A DNA stretch of 64,000 nt. Origin: Sclerotinia nivalis. Lineage: Eukaryota > Ascomycota > Leotiomycetes > Helotiales > Sclerotiniaceae. Shown here in pieces: positions 48,345 through 60,044 of this stretch (position 1 is the first letter of the stretch; every line of letters begins with the position of its first letter). Where the stretch lies: positions 2,540,001-2,604,000 of the forward strand of contig JAPEIS010000005.1 in the NCBI GenBank assembly GCA_029531795.1. The letters run 5' to 3'. Both the position numbers and the translations under genes were made by a program. The notes under the pieces were generated by a model, which was not told the DNA's origin, made no database searches, and worked only from the letters and a program-made list of their open reading frames with translations.

Positions 48345-49100
48345 TCACATATTAAGTACCCAAAAACCTCGCACTTCATTCTTCATCTTCTTCCTTTCCT
48401 CCTTGATCCTCATCATCCATACCTCTACATTATCAATAGCTTTCCCAGGCGACTGCCTATAATCCAAAAGAAATGATGAAATTTCAGCTAGACTGAATTC
48501 CAGCCTCGACACCCTAGCAGCAAACTCTCTTGCTAACCGCTCAACTCTCCTGATCTCTTCCATTGGCTCCTTGCAGCTTCATTGGCCCTTCTATTCTCTC
48601 CTACTAGCATATCTAATTGAGCGTCCTTGGAAGAGCCACATCACCTTCCACGGGCTTGAAGACGAAACCAAAGAAGTCAGCCATAATTTACTTATCAGCG
48701 AACCCGAGCTCGAACTTCTGTCTGCACAGCTGGGCCGTATAAGCACTTCATCGAGGCATGTGATAAAATTGGTAGTCATGATCAGAACCCAGCCATCTCA
48801 TGACGCTACACCATCGATAACGGTCAAGAGAGCAGATAAAGCCACCTTTCCAGACACAGATATACTCTGTTGAGACAGAGAGGCAGTCCCGGTACCGTCT
48901 GGCGGGAATCCCCTGCGTCTCTGGATCATGTCAAGCTAACGGCGTCAATATCTTCTAAAGAATAACGCAGCGACTTAGAAGTTTATCGAAGAGATTCTCA
49001 GGCTATATTCATTGATGATGGACAAAAGCACGAGGACATAGTATCGATATCCAAACCAAAATATCCGGCGACAGCCTCCTTCGAAAGCGGCTAACCAGAA
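48345..49100 (-). pseudogene. BCS1-like AAA ATPase pseudogene (C-terminal half)
   Basis: Conceptual translation of the minus strand gives consecutive AAA/BCS1-type pieces. They are an AGYFGLDIDTMS stretch after a lost Walker A, a corrupted RCVILLEDIDAV-type Walker B, VALSALLTVIDGVAS, WVLIMTTNFITCLDEVLIRP (sensor 1 and arginine-finger region), IMADFFGFVFKPVEGD, and a C-terminal helix region MEEIRRVERLAREFAARV...SPGKAIDNVEVW. The frame is broken by a TGA at 48798-48800, a TAA at 48688-48690, further stops upstream and at least two frameshifts. The intact relatives are mitochondrial-type BCS1-like ATPases, a family expanded in filamentous fungi. The N-terminal half could not be found upstream of about 49100. 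Confidence 0.75.
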
Positions 49101-49943
49101 GTCATCCGACATCAGGTTTGCGCCTTGGAATTTTGTATGACATCAAGATGTGACTCATATCGATGTTCCAAGCTGGCGGTCCCGGAGAGAAGACATGATG
49201 AAGAGGCTATTAACATGATGTAAATCGCCTGCGATATGAATGATATATATGCGCGAGTGCATATTTGGTGGCTCTGTACTGCTTGGAGTACTGGGGCAGG
49301 AAGCAGGAAGCATGAAGCAGAATGCCAACCCTAAGAGCAGCTCTATCCCCAGACGGAGAAAATGTCCAGTAACTCTTCACACAAGTGAAGGGTAGTGATG
49401 TCGATCGCTATTCTCACTCATAGTCCGCAGGCACGGAGCCATAGTCCGTACATTACTACATCGTTTGTTTTTGATAGTTAGCTCGGGGGTGTAGGAATGA
49501 TAGTTACCTAGGTAGGTAATCAATCTTACTAGGTACCTATTGTATGAGTGCGGTAGATTTTGTAAGATCTTATTTTCGTTCCGGGCAATTATGTAATGTA
49601 ATCAATTTCTCAGAATGCAAATCTTGTATACCTGTCAATGGAAGCTTAAGGTTGTGTTGACTTAAAGATTGATTACTTTTTAATGTACAAACTGTATTCT
49701 TTTTATGTCCATGTCGACACTGGACATTTCTAAAACATTAAGTCCCCTTTAAGATTTGTTTTATTCCGTTCTTCCCATTCTATACCCCGTCCTTCCTATC
49801 CATCTTATCCTTTCTATTTAATCCTATTCCATGCCATAGTACTCCATGCTGCACAATTCCATCCCATTTCATTTTCCCCCAATCCCATATCTTCCCCTAA
49901 TTCCATATCCGGGTAACGCCTGAAACCCAACCACATCCATTGA
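49101..49943. other. Spacer between AAA pseudogene and GCN5
   Basis: 843 bp without a supported gene. Bases 49100-49200 may hold unrecognisable remains of the AAA gene's Walker A region; the rest includes the GCN5 3' end. Confidence 0.45.
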
Positions 49944-51736
<1,793 letters not shown>

Positions 51737-52308
51737 GTTAGCAATTTTCGTTGATGTGTATAAAAAATGAGGATTGACTTACTTTGAGTCTTGGATGTAA
51801 AGATAGATAGATGATTAAAGTTCAATAATATCGTTGCTACTTGCCTTTTTTAATTGATCTTGTAAATTGAGGTGTATTGTCGCTTCTGAATGTTGTGAGA
51901 GAGGGATGTAAATGGAATGGGAATGAGAATGAGGGGAAAGAGGAGGTGGAAACATGGAGAAGTTGATCATCGAGGTTCCCTGTATTATGTCATCATCTTA
52001 GTGGGTGGCACAAGTGCATTAGTGTACAGTGCTAGTGTATCGGTGGAGCTTTTTCCGACGCTAAGCTATTCCAGGATGTGAAGCCAGATTTGTCGTAAGC
52101 TTGGAGGGAGAGGCTCTATGAATTGTTCGAGTGCTGCAAGTGTAAGATTACATAGCAACAACAATACATAGCGACAACAATAACAAAACACTCAAGTTTC
52201 ATTCAATTCAGAATCAATCCTTCAACCAATCTCTTAAGTAACACTCAAACTTTTTCCATAGTCGATTCAACATTACCTACTACCTATAATCAATTTTAAG
52301 CTCATCTT
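51737..52308. other. Divergent promoter region GCN5 / OST5
   Basis: The two genes diverge from this 572-bp spacer, which should hold both promoters. No coding sequence seen. Confidence 0.55.
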
Positions 52309-52652
52309 ATGGAGTCCTCATTACACGGAGTTTGGGAAAGTGCCGTTGGCAATCCCTTCATCCCTACTGTTGGAAAAGATAGCCAATTCTCCTTGGGATT
52401 CTCATTATTGTGTATAGGAGTTCTTCTTTCTGGATTGTTTGGACTCAGTATGCTTTTCAATATCATAATACCAAGCTTATACTAATAATTCGCTTTAGAC
52501 CGATCAGCTCTTACTGTGCCATTACTTGGACTTCCTGCCTCAGCAGCCATTGCGTATGTTATATTCGAATTTTACTCTTTTCTGCACAGATACTGACATC
52601 AAGTAGGTTCGGCTCGGTTTACATGATTTGCGCCGTCGGAGTTTATGTTTAA
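52309..52652 (+). CDS. OST5: Oligosaccharyltransferase subunit OST5 (TMEM258 family)
   Basis: Small ER membrane subunit of the complex that transfers the N-glycan to nascent proteins. Three short exons (52309-52447, 52499-52553, 52607-52652; introns 51 and 53 nt) close to 79 residues, the family length. Two hydrophobic helices are visible: FSLGFSLLCIGVLLSGLFGL and LTVPLLGLPASAAIAFGSVYM. A polar N-terminus with the conserved NPF(I/V)P-like stretch (GNPFIPTVGK) precedes them. In yeast, Ost5 associates with Ost1 in the complex. It is followed by RAD1 on the same strand only 174 bp later. Confidence 0.9.
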
Positions 52653-52826
52653 GATACCCCTCCATCATCGAAACGAACATACTACGTTACCACATTTTTG
52701 TACAATAGCTGGATGATATAAAAAGCCAAGGAGTTTAATACAATTCTCATATCAGTGATCTCGCAGATTCAATATTCCACTTTCTCTTCAATAATCATCC
52801 GTCCATTATCTCTTTTCATTTCCACA

Positions 52827-53907
52827 ATGTCGACACCATCTGCTCATGACGAGCCAGCAGTGCCCATCTTTAAAGCCGTCTCCAGTTCTGCTCGGCAGCT
52901 CTTTCAATTACTCAATACAATACGATTCGCACCCAAAGTTCATGTCCAAATTAGTACCCAAGGTATCCGATTCGCGGTTGAAGAATCAAGAGTAATGCAA
53001 GGTTAGCTCCCTGAGTTCAATGGATGTAGTTCTCCTTGTAACTTTTTTTTTAGGAATCGTATTTCTTGACAAAGCCCTGTTTACCACTTTCAACTGCACT
53101 CTCCCCGAACTAGACCTCGAAGAGGATCAAGAAGATGCATCTTTGAATGATTTACCTGCCTTTCAAATATCGCTTTCCGCTTTACTCGAAACTTTACAGA
53201 TTTTCGGCGCAGCAGATTCCATTTCACGATTTTCCAAACCCGAAAATGAAGGCTACAATAGTAACATCCGTCCTAATCGACCAAATGCATTCAGCAATCA
53301 AGCTTTGGGAATGGCCGGTGTATGTCGTTTTTCTTATGCCGGAACAGGATCACCTTTTAGTATTATCCTTGAAGAAGCTGGGGTTACTACAACTTGTAAT
53401 CTCAACACCTATGAACCAGAAGACTCGGAAGAAATACCATTTCAACGAAATGCGATGCAAGTCAAAATCATTATGCAAGCTCGTTGGCTTTTTGATGCCA
53501 TTCAAGAATTGAATTCCACAACTCCGAATCGACTTGATATTCTTGCTCTTCCTTCGAAACCCTTCATCACCTTATCTGCTACTGGTCATTTGGGTAGTGC
53601 CAGTGTCGATTTTTCTAAAGGAAGAGAGCTATTGGAAACTTTCGCGGTCAAAGAAAGGTGGTCTCAAAGTTATCGTTTCGATATGGTAAAAGCTGCTGGT
53701 GAGGCTATGAGATTAGCGAGTAAAGTTAGTGTAAGGGGTGATGAGCAAGGTGTTTTGAGCTTACAATTTATGGTTGAGGTAGAAGGTGGTGGCGTTAGCT
53801 TTGTTGATTTCAGATTTGTGCCATTCATTCGAGGGGAAGATGAAGAAGATGATAATAGTCAAGAGGAAGATGATGAATTTGAAGAGGAATTTGATGATGG
53901 ACAGTAG
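52827..53907 (+). CDS. rad1: DNA damage checkpoint clamp subunit Rad1 (9-1-1 complex)
   Basis: Sliding-clamp subunit that, with Rad9 and Hus1, is loaded at damaged DNA and activates the ATR-type checkpoint. Two exons (52827-53001, 53054-53907; 52-nt intron) give 342 residues. The PCNA-like start is diagnostic: FKAVSSSARQLFQLLNTIRF then VHVQISTQGIRFAVEESRVMQG and FLDKALFTTFNC. The core ends with VSFVDFRFVPF, followed by a strongly acidic tail (EDEEDDNSQEEDDEFEEEFDDG). An unspliced reading from the upstream ATG would stop within the intron, so the splice is required. Not to be confused with budding-yeast RAD1 (XPF nuclease); this is the fission-yeast/human RAD1 family. Confidence 0.92.
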
Positions 53908-54351
53908 CTAATCTGAACAATGACAAGCAAATTTCTGGCAGTATGATCATTGCAGCATTTGATGTATCATATTCTCCCTAGCTGCATTTTTAATTGTCTC
54001 ATCACCATTTGTGATATGGATTCCAACCGTGCTACTGTCAGAGATCTAGGGAGAAAATCAGGTGGGCTCCGGCAGCAACTCACAATTCACCCAAAAGCAG
54101 CGAATAATTCTAATTCACACGCGTGAATTCTAGGACACAGTACTAATAAACAACTACGGCTTACAAGTAAGAAGACTAAGAAGACACATTTCCTTAAAAG
54201 AATTTTCCATAAATTCAACCAACACACACAACCCTTCCACATTATTTAATCCTCCAACTCCAAACTCCAAAGTTCCACCAAACAACGAAAATCCAACGAA
54301 AGCTTCGTCGTCTTTCATCAAACCACCAGCCAGTCAGTCAGTCATTCCATA
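53908..54351. other. Intergenic spacer RAD1 / coiled-coil gene
   Basis: 444 bp, no coding sequence; C/A-rich leader-like sequence before 54352. Confidence 0.55.
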
Positions 54352-55752
54352 ATGACATCTCACGACCACCTCATCGGAATCAGCCTCGGCATCGCAGCCA
54401 CTATTTTCGCATGTGTTGCAGCAACTATTGCGCTCTTCGATTTTTGTAGAATTTCATATGGATCGGGCTTTAAAAAAGGTGCGGAGTCGGAACGAGAACG
54501 TGTTGTTCAACAGTTGTTGAGATTGGGTCCGCGGAGATTGGGGAGGATTTGTGGGGATGTGGGTGTGAGGTTTATGGTGCGGGAGGGGGATGGGGAGCAT
54601 GTTGGGGTTGGTGTTGATGTTGGAGATGGAGTTAAGGGTGGAGATTATGAGGGAGAGGGAGAAGATGTGAGAATTATCGAAGAGGAGATTATACGGGATA
54701 TAAAGAGAGAGTTGAAGAGTGAGCTGAAAAAGAACATGGAATGGGAAGTCAAGCAAGAAGTTAGGGGCGAATTGAAAAGAGAAATTAGAGAGGAGATGGT
54801 TGGGAAAGGGGGTGATGGAGAAGGTATACGAATTATTAAAGAGGAACTTACACGAGAGATAAAGAAAGAGTTGAAGAGTGAATTGAAGAAGAACATGGAA
54901 TGGGAAGTCAGGCAAGAAGTTAGGAAGGAGTTGAAGGCGGAAACTAGAGAGAGGATGGTTGGGAAAGGGGGTGATGGAGAAGGTATAAGAATTATCAAAG
55001 AGGAAATTATACGGGAGATAAAGAAAGAGTTGAGGAGTGAAATAAAGAAGAAATTGGAATGGGAGGTTAGGCAAGAAGTCAGGAAGGAATTGAAGGCGAC
55101 AATTAGAGAGGAGATGGTCAAAGAGGAAAACACACGGGATATAAAGAGAGAGTTGAAGAGTGAATTGAAGAAGAACATGGAATGGGAGGTTAGGCAAGAA
55201 GTTAGGGGCGACTTGAAAAGAGAAATTAGAGAGGAGATGGGTAGGAATGGGGTGCAGGGATTGTTGGTTGTGGAGGCGAGGAGGGATATTAGGGAGGAGG
55301 TGAGGAGGGAGATGGAAAGGGAGAGGCAGAGAGAAAGAGAGAGGCAGATGGAAAGAGAGAGGGAGATGGAAAGAGAGAGGCAGATGGAAAGAGAGAGGGA
55401 GATGGAAAGAGAGAGGCAGATGGAAAGAGAGAGAAATATCAGAAATACTGAGATAGAAAGAGAGAGGCAGAGGCAGATGGAAAGAGAGAGAAACATCAGA
55501 AATACTGAGATAGAAAGAGAAGCCAAGAGAACAGCTAGTAAGGAAAGAAAGGAAAGGGAGATGGAAGATAGGATTAGAGAGGTGGAGAGGAAGGTTGAGG
55601 AGAAGAGTGGAGAGAACCTCACGCAGGAAAATGGAAATGGAAATGAAAGCGAAAGCGAAAGCGAAAGCGAAAGTGTCACCGGCAGCGAGGAAGTCATGAT
55701 GACTGAAACAACCACTACTGAGAGCGTTATCGCGAGAACGAGATTGAGGTAA
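54352..55752 (+). CDS. Single-TM protein with repeated charged coiled-coil modules
   Basis: Intronless, 466 residues, no known family. Residues 8-30 (IGISLGIAATIFACVAATIALF) form one hydrophobic helix near the N-terminus, probably a signal anchor. From residue about 107 there are four near-repeats of 45-55 residues (starting near 107, 161, 214 and 258), each with a KRELKSELKKNMEWE(V) core and an EVR(K/G)(E/D)L follow-up. Spacers contain GKGGDGEGIRI. After these comes a run of MERERQ/MEREREM repeats to about residue 390, and a Ser/Glu-rich tail with four Glu-Ser pairs. It would form a long charged rod attached to a membrane. The minus strand is also open for 356 codons because GA-rich codons read as Ser/Leu/Phe, but that is a shadow. 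Confidence 0.72.
   Translation: MTSHDHLIGISLGIAATIFACVAATIALFDFCRISYGSGFKKGAESERERVVQQLLRLGPRRLGRICGDVGVRFMVREGDGEHVGVGVDVGDGVKGGDYEGEGEDVRIIEEEIIRDIKRELKSELKKNMEWEVKQEVRGELKREIREEMVGKGGDGEGIRIIKEELTREIKKELKSELKKNMEWEVRQEVRKELKAETRERMVGKGGDGEGIRIIKEEIIREIKKELRSEIKKKLEWEVRQEVRKELKATIREEMVKEENTRDIKRELKSELKKNMEWEVRQEVRGDLKREIREEMGRNGVQGLLVVEARRDIREEVRREMERERQRERERQMEREREMERERQMEREREMERERQMERERNIRNTEIERERQRQMERERNIRNTEIEREAKRTASKERKEREMEDRIREVERKVEEKSGENLTQENGNGNESESESESESVTGSEEVMMTETTTTESVIARTRLR
54670..55245 (+). repeat. Four in-frame coding repeats of about 130-165 bp
   Basis: Units start near 54672, 54832, 54991 and 55125 and share the core encoding KKELKSELKKNMEWEVRQEVR with small changes. 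They probably arose by tandem duplication within the gene. Confidence 0.8.
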
Positions 55753-56500
55753 GGGGTTTGCGGAAATGGCTGTTCAGGAATGGGGATTGTCTTGCTACCT
55801 ATTGCTATATTCTCAATCAGCTACATATTATGGATCGAGAATATCAAATTGTGGGCGGAGATGTAGTGGGGGCGTTACGGGCGTTTTGAGGAAAATGGAT
55901 GATTACTATCACATGTAGATAGATTCACCTATGCCTAGGAAGCTTAAAAATAAATTCTCTCTTTTCGTATTGCATGTATTTCCAAAGTATACCCAGTCAA
56001 CTTTATTTAGTCTCGCCGTTATGGTACTCAGCCATTCACAGACAATTAGAATACCACGTATTTAATAGTTCGTGAAGTTACACTCTGATCTCCGTGTCAT
56101 ACTTTCATTGTGGAAGACACTATTTGAACTCCGAGAGCTCATCGGGGAGAGGGAGCGGTGGGGTTTTGGTATCATCTTGAAGAAAGCACGCATCTGAGGA
56201 CACTACAAAGGCTTTGGCTCTAGCGAATATCTCATCTCATTCACCCTGTTTTTCGTCTTTTTTCAAACTGAAACTCAAGAATTTACTTCCTATTCTCCTG
56301 TAGCATTGTTCAGCCAAGAATGGGTAACCATTCATATGGGGGAATATTCTACCCTTCTATTCGCGGTGGTCCCTAGCTACGCCAAGATAATGTTACATAA
56401 AAACATTGATCTTACAAGATGCCATTGACAACATTTTGAGTGCGTCTTTGCAAGCAACAACTATTTGCTCATGTGAATATTCGAAACGGCCATCAATCAC
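55753..56500. other. Convergent 3' spacer, coiled-coil gene / SFR1
   Basis: The flanking genes converge, so this 748-bp stretch holds two 3' regions. No gene seen. Confidence 0.5.
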
Positions 56501-57450
56501 TCAATCAATCCATCTTTGTTGCTCCCTATCATACCCAATTACTGCCAAATCCACATTTAATGTTCTCAGCATCATTGCCATTGTAAAGTCCTGTACTGTA
56601 TCAGTAGTAGATCAAGTCAAACACAAATAAACTTACATCTTCCTCTCCAGGATTCTCTCCAGTATCACCAAGACCAGGAGCTCTCTGCGCTTTCTCATTC
56701 TCCGTCTCAGGATCAATGCTATACTCTGCATAAACGTCTCGCTTCTCTTTGTCCTTACCATCTTCATCATCGTCATCAGAATCGTCATTGTTATTGTTGT
56801 TTGCTTCATCCTGATCCCAATTATTTTGATACTCCTGTTGTCTCTTTTGCATTTCCTTCCAAGCTCTTGGTCCACCCATCCTACTCCATCACAACATATC
56901 AGCACAAGCCCTGCAACCTCAAAAGTAGAGTGACGTACCTATTAACCCTATCTCTAACTTTCCCAAACAACTCTTCTGCTGCCAATCGACTCGCTCCTTT
57001 CCACTTCTCACACAGTTCTATTAACTCTCCGTCAATCTCTCCATTTCCATCCTTATCTTTAGCGTTACTATCCCTCTCAATCTTCTTCGCCTGTTCTGCC
57101 ATTTCCAATCCTTCCTTGACTTCCTTCAGCTGTTTCTCCAACTCTCTTTGCTCCTTGAGTAGTGGCGCAATATCTGGATCGGCATTAAGAACCGCTGCGG
57201 AAACGGGTGATGTGAAAGATTTCTTGATGCGCGTCGCTGTATTTGGAGCTGGAATGCTCACGACAGGGTAAGAAATTGAAATCTTGGAAGATAAAGGAGC
57301 AGAGGCTGCTGCGGCGGCAGTAGAAGCTCGAGTGTTTGGAGGGGCTTTAATGAGAGGCGATTTGAATGGTGTCTTGAATGGTGAACGGAAGGGTTTTTGA
57401 AGAGTATTTGCAGCTTCAATTCGACGACGTTTGGCTGCTGGGGTAGACAT
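56501..57450 (-). CDS. sfr1: Recombination mediator SFR1/MEI5 family
   Basis: Partner of Swi5; the Swi5-Sfr1 complex stimulates Rad51/Dmc1 strand exchange in the nucleus. Three exons (57450-56939, 56880-56637, 56590-56501; introns 58 and 46 nt) close to 281 residues. The N-terminus is basic (AAKRRRIEAAN) with an FRSPFKTPFKSPL repeat characteristic of the family. A coiled coil spans about residues 95-125 (LLKEQRELEKQLKEVKEGLEMAEQ). A conserved C-terminal stretch ends the protein (DDFTMAMMLRTLNVDLAVIG then YDREQQRW). A family-typical C-terminus appears only after splicing out the last 46-nt intron; unspliced reading would stop early and lose it. An acidic low-complexity insert (NNNNNDDSDDDDEDGKDKEK) separates the two parts. 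Confidence 0.88.
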
Positions 57451-57815
57451 CTTGTGAGTTTTAACTTTAGTTAGTGCTGTTGGTAGTAAGTTATTGATCA
57501 AAGATTGTGAAGCATTTTTATTGGGAAGTCTTGGATTATGATTGCTTTCTGTAAGGTTCTTGAAGTTGCAGTTCATGAGAAGCCAAAAGTCTGAGGGAAA
57601 GCTCGGACCTCATAAAGTTATTGCTTATTCCAGCCAGAAACCTTTTCCAGTGGTATCTAATAACTACTACCTACTAGGTACTCACCAGGTGCGGTAGGAT
57701 TGATTTATTCAATTTGGCATAAAAAGATGCACTAATCTAGGTCATAGGATTATTGTTTGTTTCTCAAGGAGATCTGGGTCACAATTATTTCTTGATATTT
57801 TACAATTCTAATATC
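57451..57815. other. SFR1 promoter / ThrRS 3' region
   Basis: 365 bp between two minus-strand genes; no coding sequence recognised. Confidence 0.55.
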
Positions 57816-59438
57816 TTACATGTAGCGATGGAGCAGTGATGAAAACACACTCCTTAACCTCAAAGGATCAATAGTCAACGTCTTTAACTGTTCTTCCCAT
57901 GCCTTGCCATCCTCCAATATGACATCTTTACCTAAGAGCTCCTGAATATCCTTTTTCGGGCTCAAGTGTCCACCCTGTGGGATACCTGATAAGTCAACTG
58001 TGACAGTATTGTTATCAACATTTTTGTTGCCTATAACGATTATTGCCCCGTAACGTTTTCGTTTTGCTTCGGATATCTTCTTTTTGACCGATCGTGGACT
58101 ATCATCTAGCTCAATTGGAATTTCAATGGCGTGGCGCGATCTTGGCAATAAGTTGTGTTGTGATTGTTGTGCTAGTTGTTTTTTGACCATTTGAGCGTAT
58201 TTTACAACTACTTCAGAATCATTGACCGTAAGGATAGTGACTTTAGAAGGGTTTAACCAGAATGGCCAATGACCATTGTAATGCTCTATTAGAAGTGCCA
58301 TCATTCTTTCGACAGACCCCAGGATAGCTCGATGGATTAAAACCGGTGTCACTGGTCCTTGCTTAGCCAACAGAATAGGGTCATGTGTAATCTCTCCCTT
58401 TGCCTCAATCTCTGGTGCGGGGGCTTGATATTCTAACTCGAAACGTTTTGGTAGCTGAAAATCAAGTTGAATCGTTGCAGTTTGATGCTCTTTTCCATCA
58501 GAATCTTTCAAAATGATGTCAATCTTTGGTCCATAGAAAGCTCCATCCCCTTCATTTATCGTCCATTCTCGACCACTGCTATCCAATGACTGCTTTAATG
58601 CTGTCTCAGCATTATCCCATTCTTCCTTTGTTCCGATGTAGTGATCGCTTGGTCGAGTAGACAATACCAACCTATAATGCATGCCAAGTCCCAATGTCGT
58701 GTACGCCATTCTCACAAATTCCAATGTACTAGAGATCTCCTCCCCTATCTGTGAAGGTCGACAAAAGATGTGCCCATCATCTTGGTGGAATCTTCGTACC
58801 CTAGTTAACCCGCTCAAAGCACCGGATATCTCGTTCCTGTGCAATGGACTGAAATCAGTATATCTAATAGGCATCTCACGATAGCTTCTCTGCTTTGATG
58901 CAAATATTAAACAATGACCCGGACAATTCATTGGCTTCAAACCATATTCTTCATTCTCTCCCTTTTGACCTCCAATAGTTTCTCCTGATGCACCACGACC
59001 AATCACTGAATACATATCTTCGGCATAATTCTCCCAGTGTCCCGACTTTTCCCATAATGACTTTTTGTATATTGTAGGGGTTATGACCTCTTCGAAACCA
59101 AAATGTGAATATTGTGCACTGAGAAATTCGGTCAATGCTTTGAACATGCGCGCACCTTTAGGAAGAAATAGAGGTGAGCCGGGACTATAAGGAGAAGTAG
59201 TAAATAGTTCTTGTTCGATTCCTAGCTGTCGATGATCAGCTGCGGGGGTTGGAAGGGTTGTGGTAGCTTTTGTGACATTCGAGGTTATTGATGGACTTTC
59301 GCAGGACGCACATGAACGAGTGAGGATAATTGTTGCATGGCTGGACTTTTGCGAGGCCCGATATCGAGAACAGTGTGAGGTCGATTTGACATTCAATCCA
59401 TTCTGGAACAGTCGTAAGGCTCTAGAGGAGACCATCAC
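57816..59438 (-). CDS. MST1: Mitochondrial threonyl-tRNA synthetase
   Basis: Class II synthetase that charges mitochondrial tRNA-Thr. Intronless, 540 residues. The first 60 residues are basic and Ser-rich without acidic residues until about 47, a plausible mitochondrial presequence. No TGS or N2 editing domain precedes the catalytic core, as in yeast Mst1. Core signatures: KPMNCPGHCLIF (zinc/active-site Cys172), HRNEISGALSGLTRVRRFHQDDGHIFC (motif 2, residues about 200-226, shown in two halves HRNEISGALSG and RRFHQDDGHIFC), GDGAFYGPKIDI, and motif 3 HRAILGSVERMMALLIEHY (369-387). An anticodon-binding domain begins at WPFWLNPSKV (391). Complete and apparently functional. Confidence 0.94.
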   Translation of the reverse strand: MMVSSRALRLFQNGLNVKSTSHCSRYRASQKSSHATIILTRSCASCESPSITSNVTKATTTLPTPAADHRQLGIEQELFTTSPYSPGSPLFLPKGARMFKALTEFLSAQYSHFGFEEVITPTIYKKSLWEKSGHWENYAEDMYSVIGRGASGETIGGQKGENEEYGLKPMNCPGHCLIFASKQRSYREMPIRYTDFSPLHRNEISGALSGLTRVRRFHQDDGHIFCRPSQIGEEISSTLEFVRMAYTTLGLGMHYRLVLSTRPSDHYIGTKEEWDNAETALKQSLDSSGREWTINEGDGAFYGPKIDIILKDSDGKEHQTATIQLDFQLPKRFELEYQAPAPEIEAKGEITHDPILLAKQGPVTPVLIHRAILGSVERMMALLIEHYNGHWPFWLNPSKVTILTVNDSEVVVKYAQMVKKQLAQQSQHNLLPRSRHAIEIPIELDDSPRSVKKKISEAKRKRYGAIIVIGNKNVDNNTVTVDLSGIPQGGHLSPKKDIQELLGKDVILEDGKAWEEQLKTLTIDPLRLRSVFSSLLHRYM

Positions 59439-60044
59439 GATAACTATGACCCAAAATCCTAATCCTACGGTTCCATATATTCCATCAGCTTTCGAAGAGG
59501 TTCAATAAAATTGTGGTTGGTGGGGTTAATCATAATCACGAGTTGACGCGTCACAATGCCACAATGACACAATGCCACAATGCCTGAACCTGAACCTGAA
59601 CGTGGCTTTACGTGAAGCCTGTGAAAAAACAAAAATATACCCCAAGGTGGAAAGGAAAGACAAATTCCAGGGTATATATATTTTGCGGGGCTACGATAGG
59701 TGGGAAAGTCGACAACAACCAAAATCATGAGACAACGTCATCTATTTATTTATCCCCAAGAGTATGAATCAGAACGAAATGAAGTTACTTTTGACACTTC
59801 CAATATAACCAAATATTTACCACATTCAGCTCTTTTTAATCACTTGCTATCACTTCCTATCACTTCCTATCACATTCTATGAACTTCTCGTCATCTCACC
59901 TTGTATTTGCTACTGTGCTACATATATCCTTCCGGTTACCAACATAGTTTAGCCTTACATACATCACTTTAATTGTTATCACCAACTATCGTCGCAAACG
60001 ATACGATCCAGAGCAAATCTAAAGTACCAAACGTGCCTTCCACA
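59439..60044. other. Divergent promoter region with short tandem repeats
   Basis: The flanking genes diverge from this 606-bp spacer. Bases 59552-59584 repeat CACAATG(C/A)-type words and 59584-59601 repeat CTGAAC three times. No gene supported; the small frame at 59700-59882 has no domain. Confidence 0.5.

Noticed and set aside
54645..55715. 356-codon open frame on the minus strand opposite the coiled-coil gene
   Set aside because: It reads as Ser/Leu/Phe repeats because the plus strand is GA-rich; the plus-strand frame has the TM helix and ordered modules.
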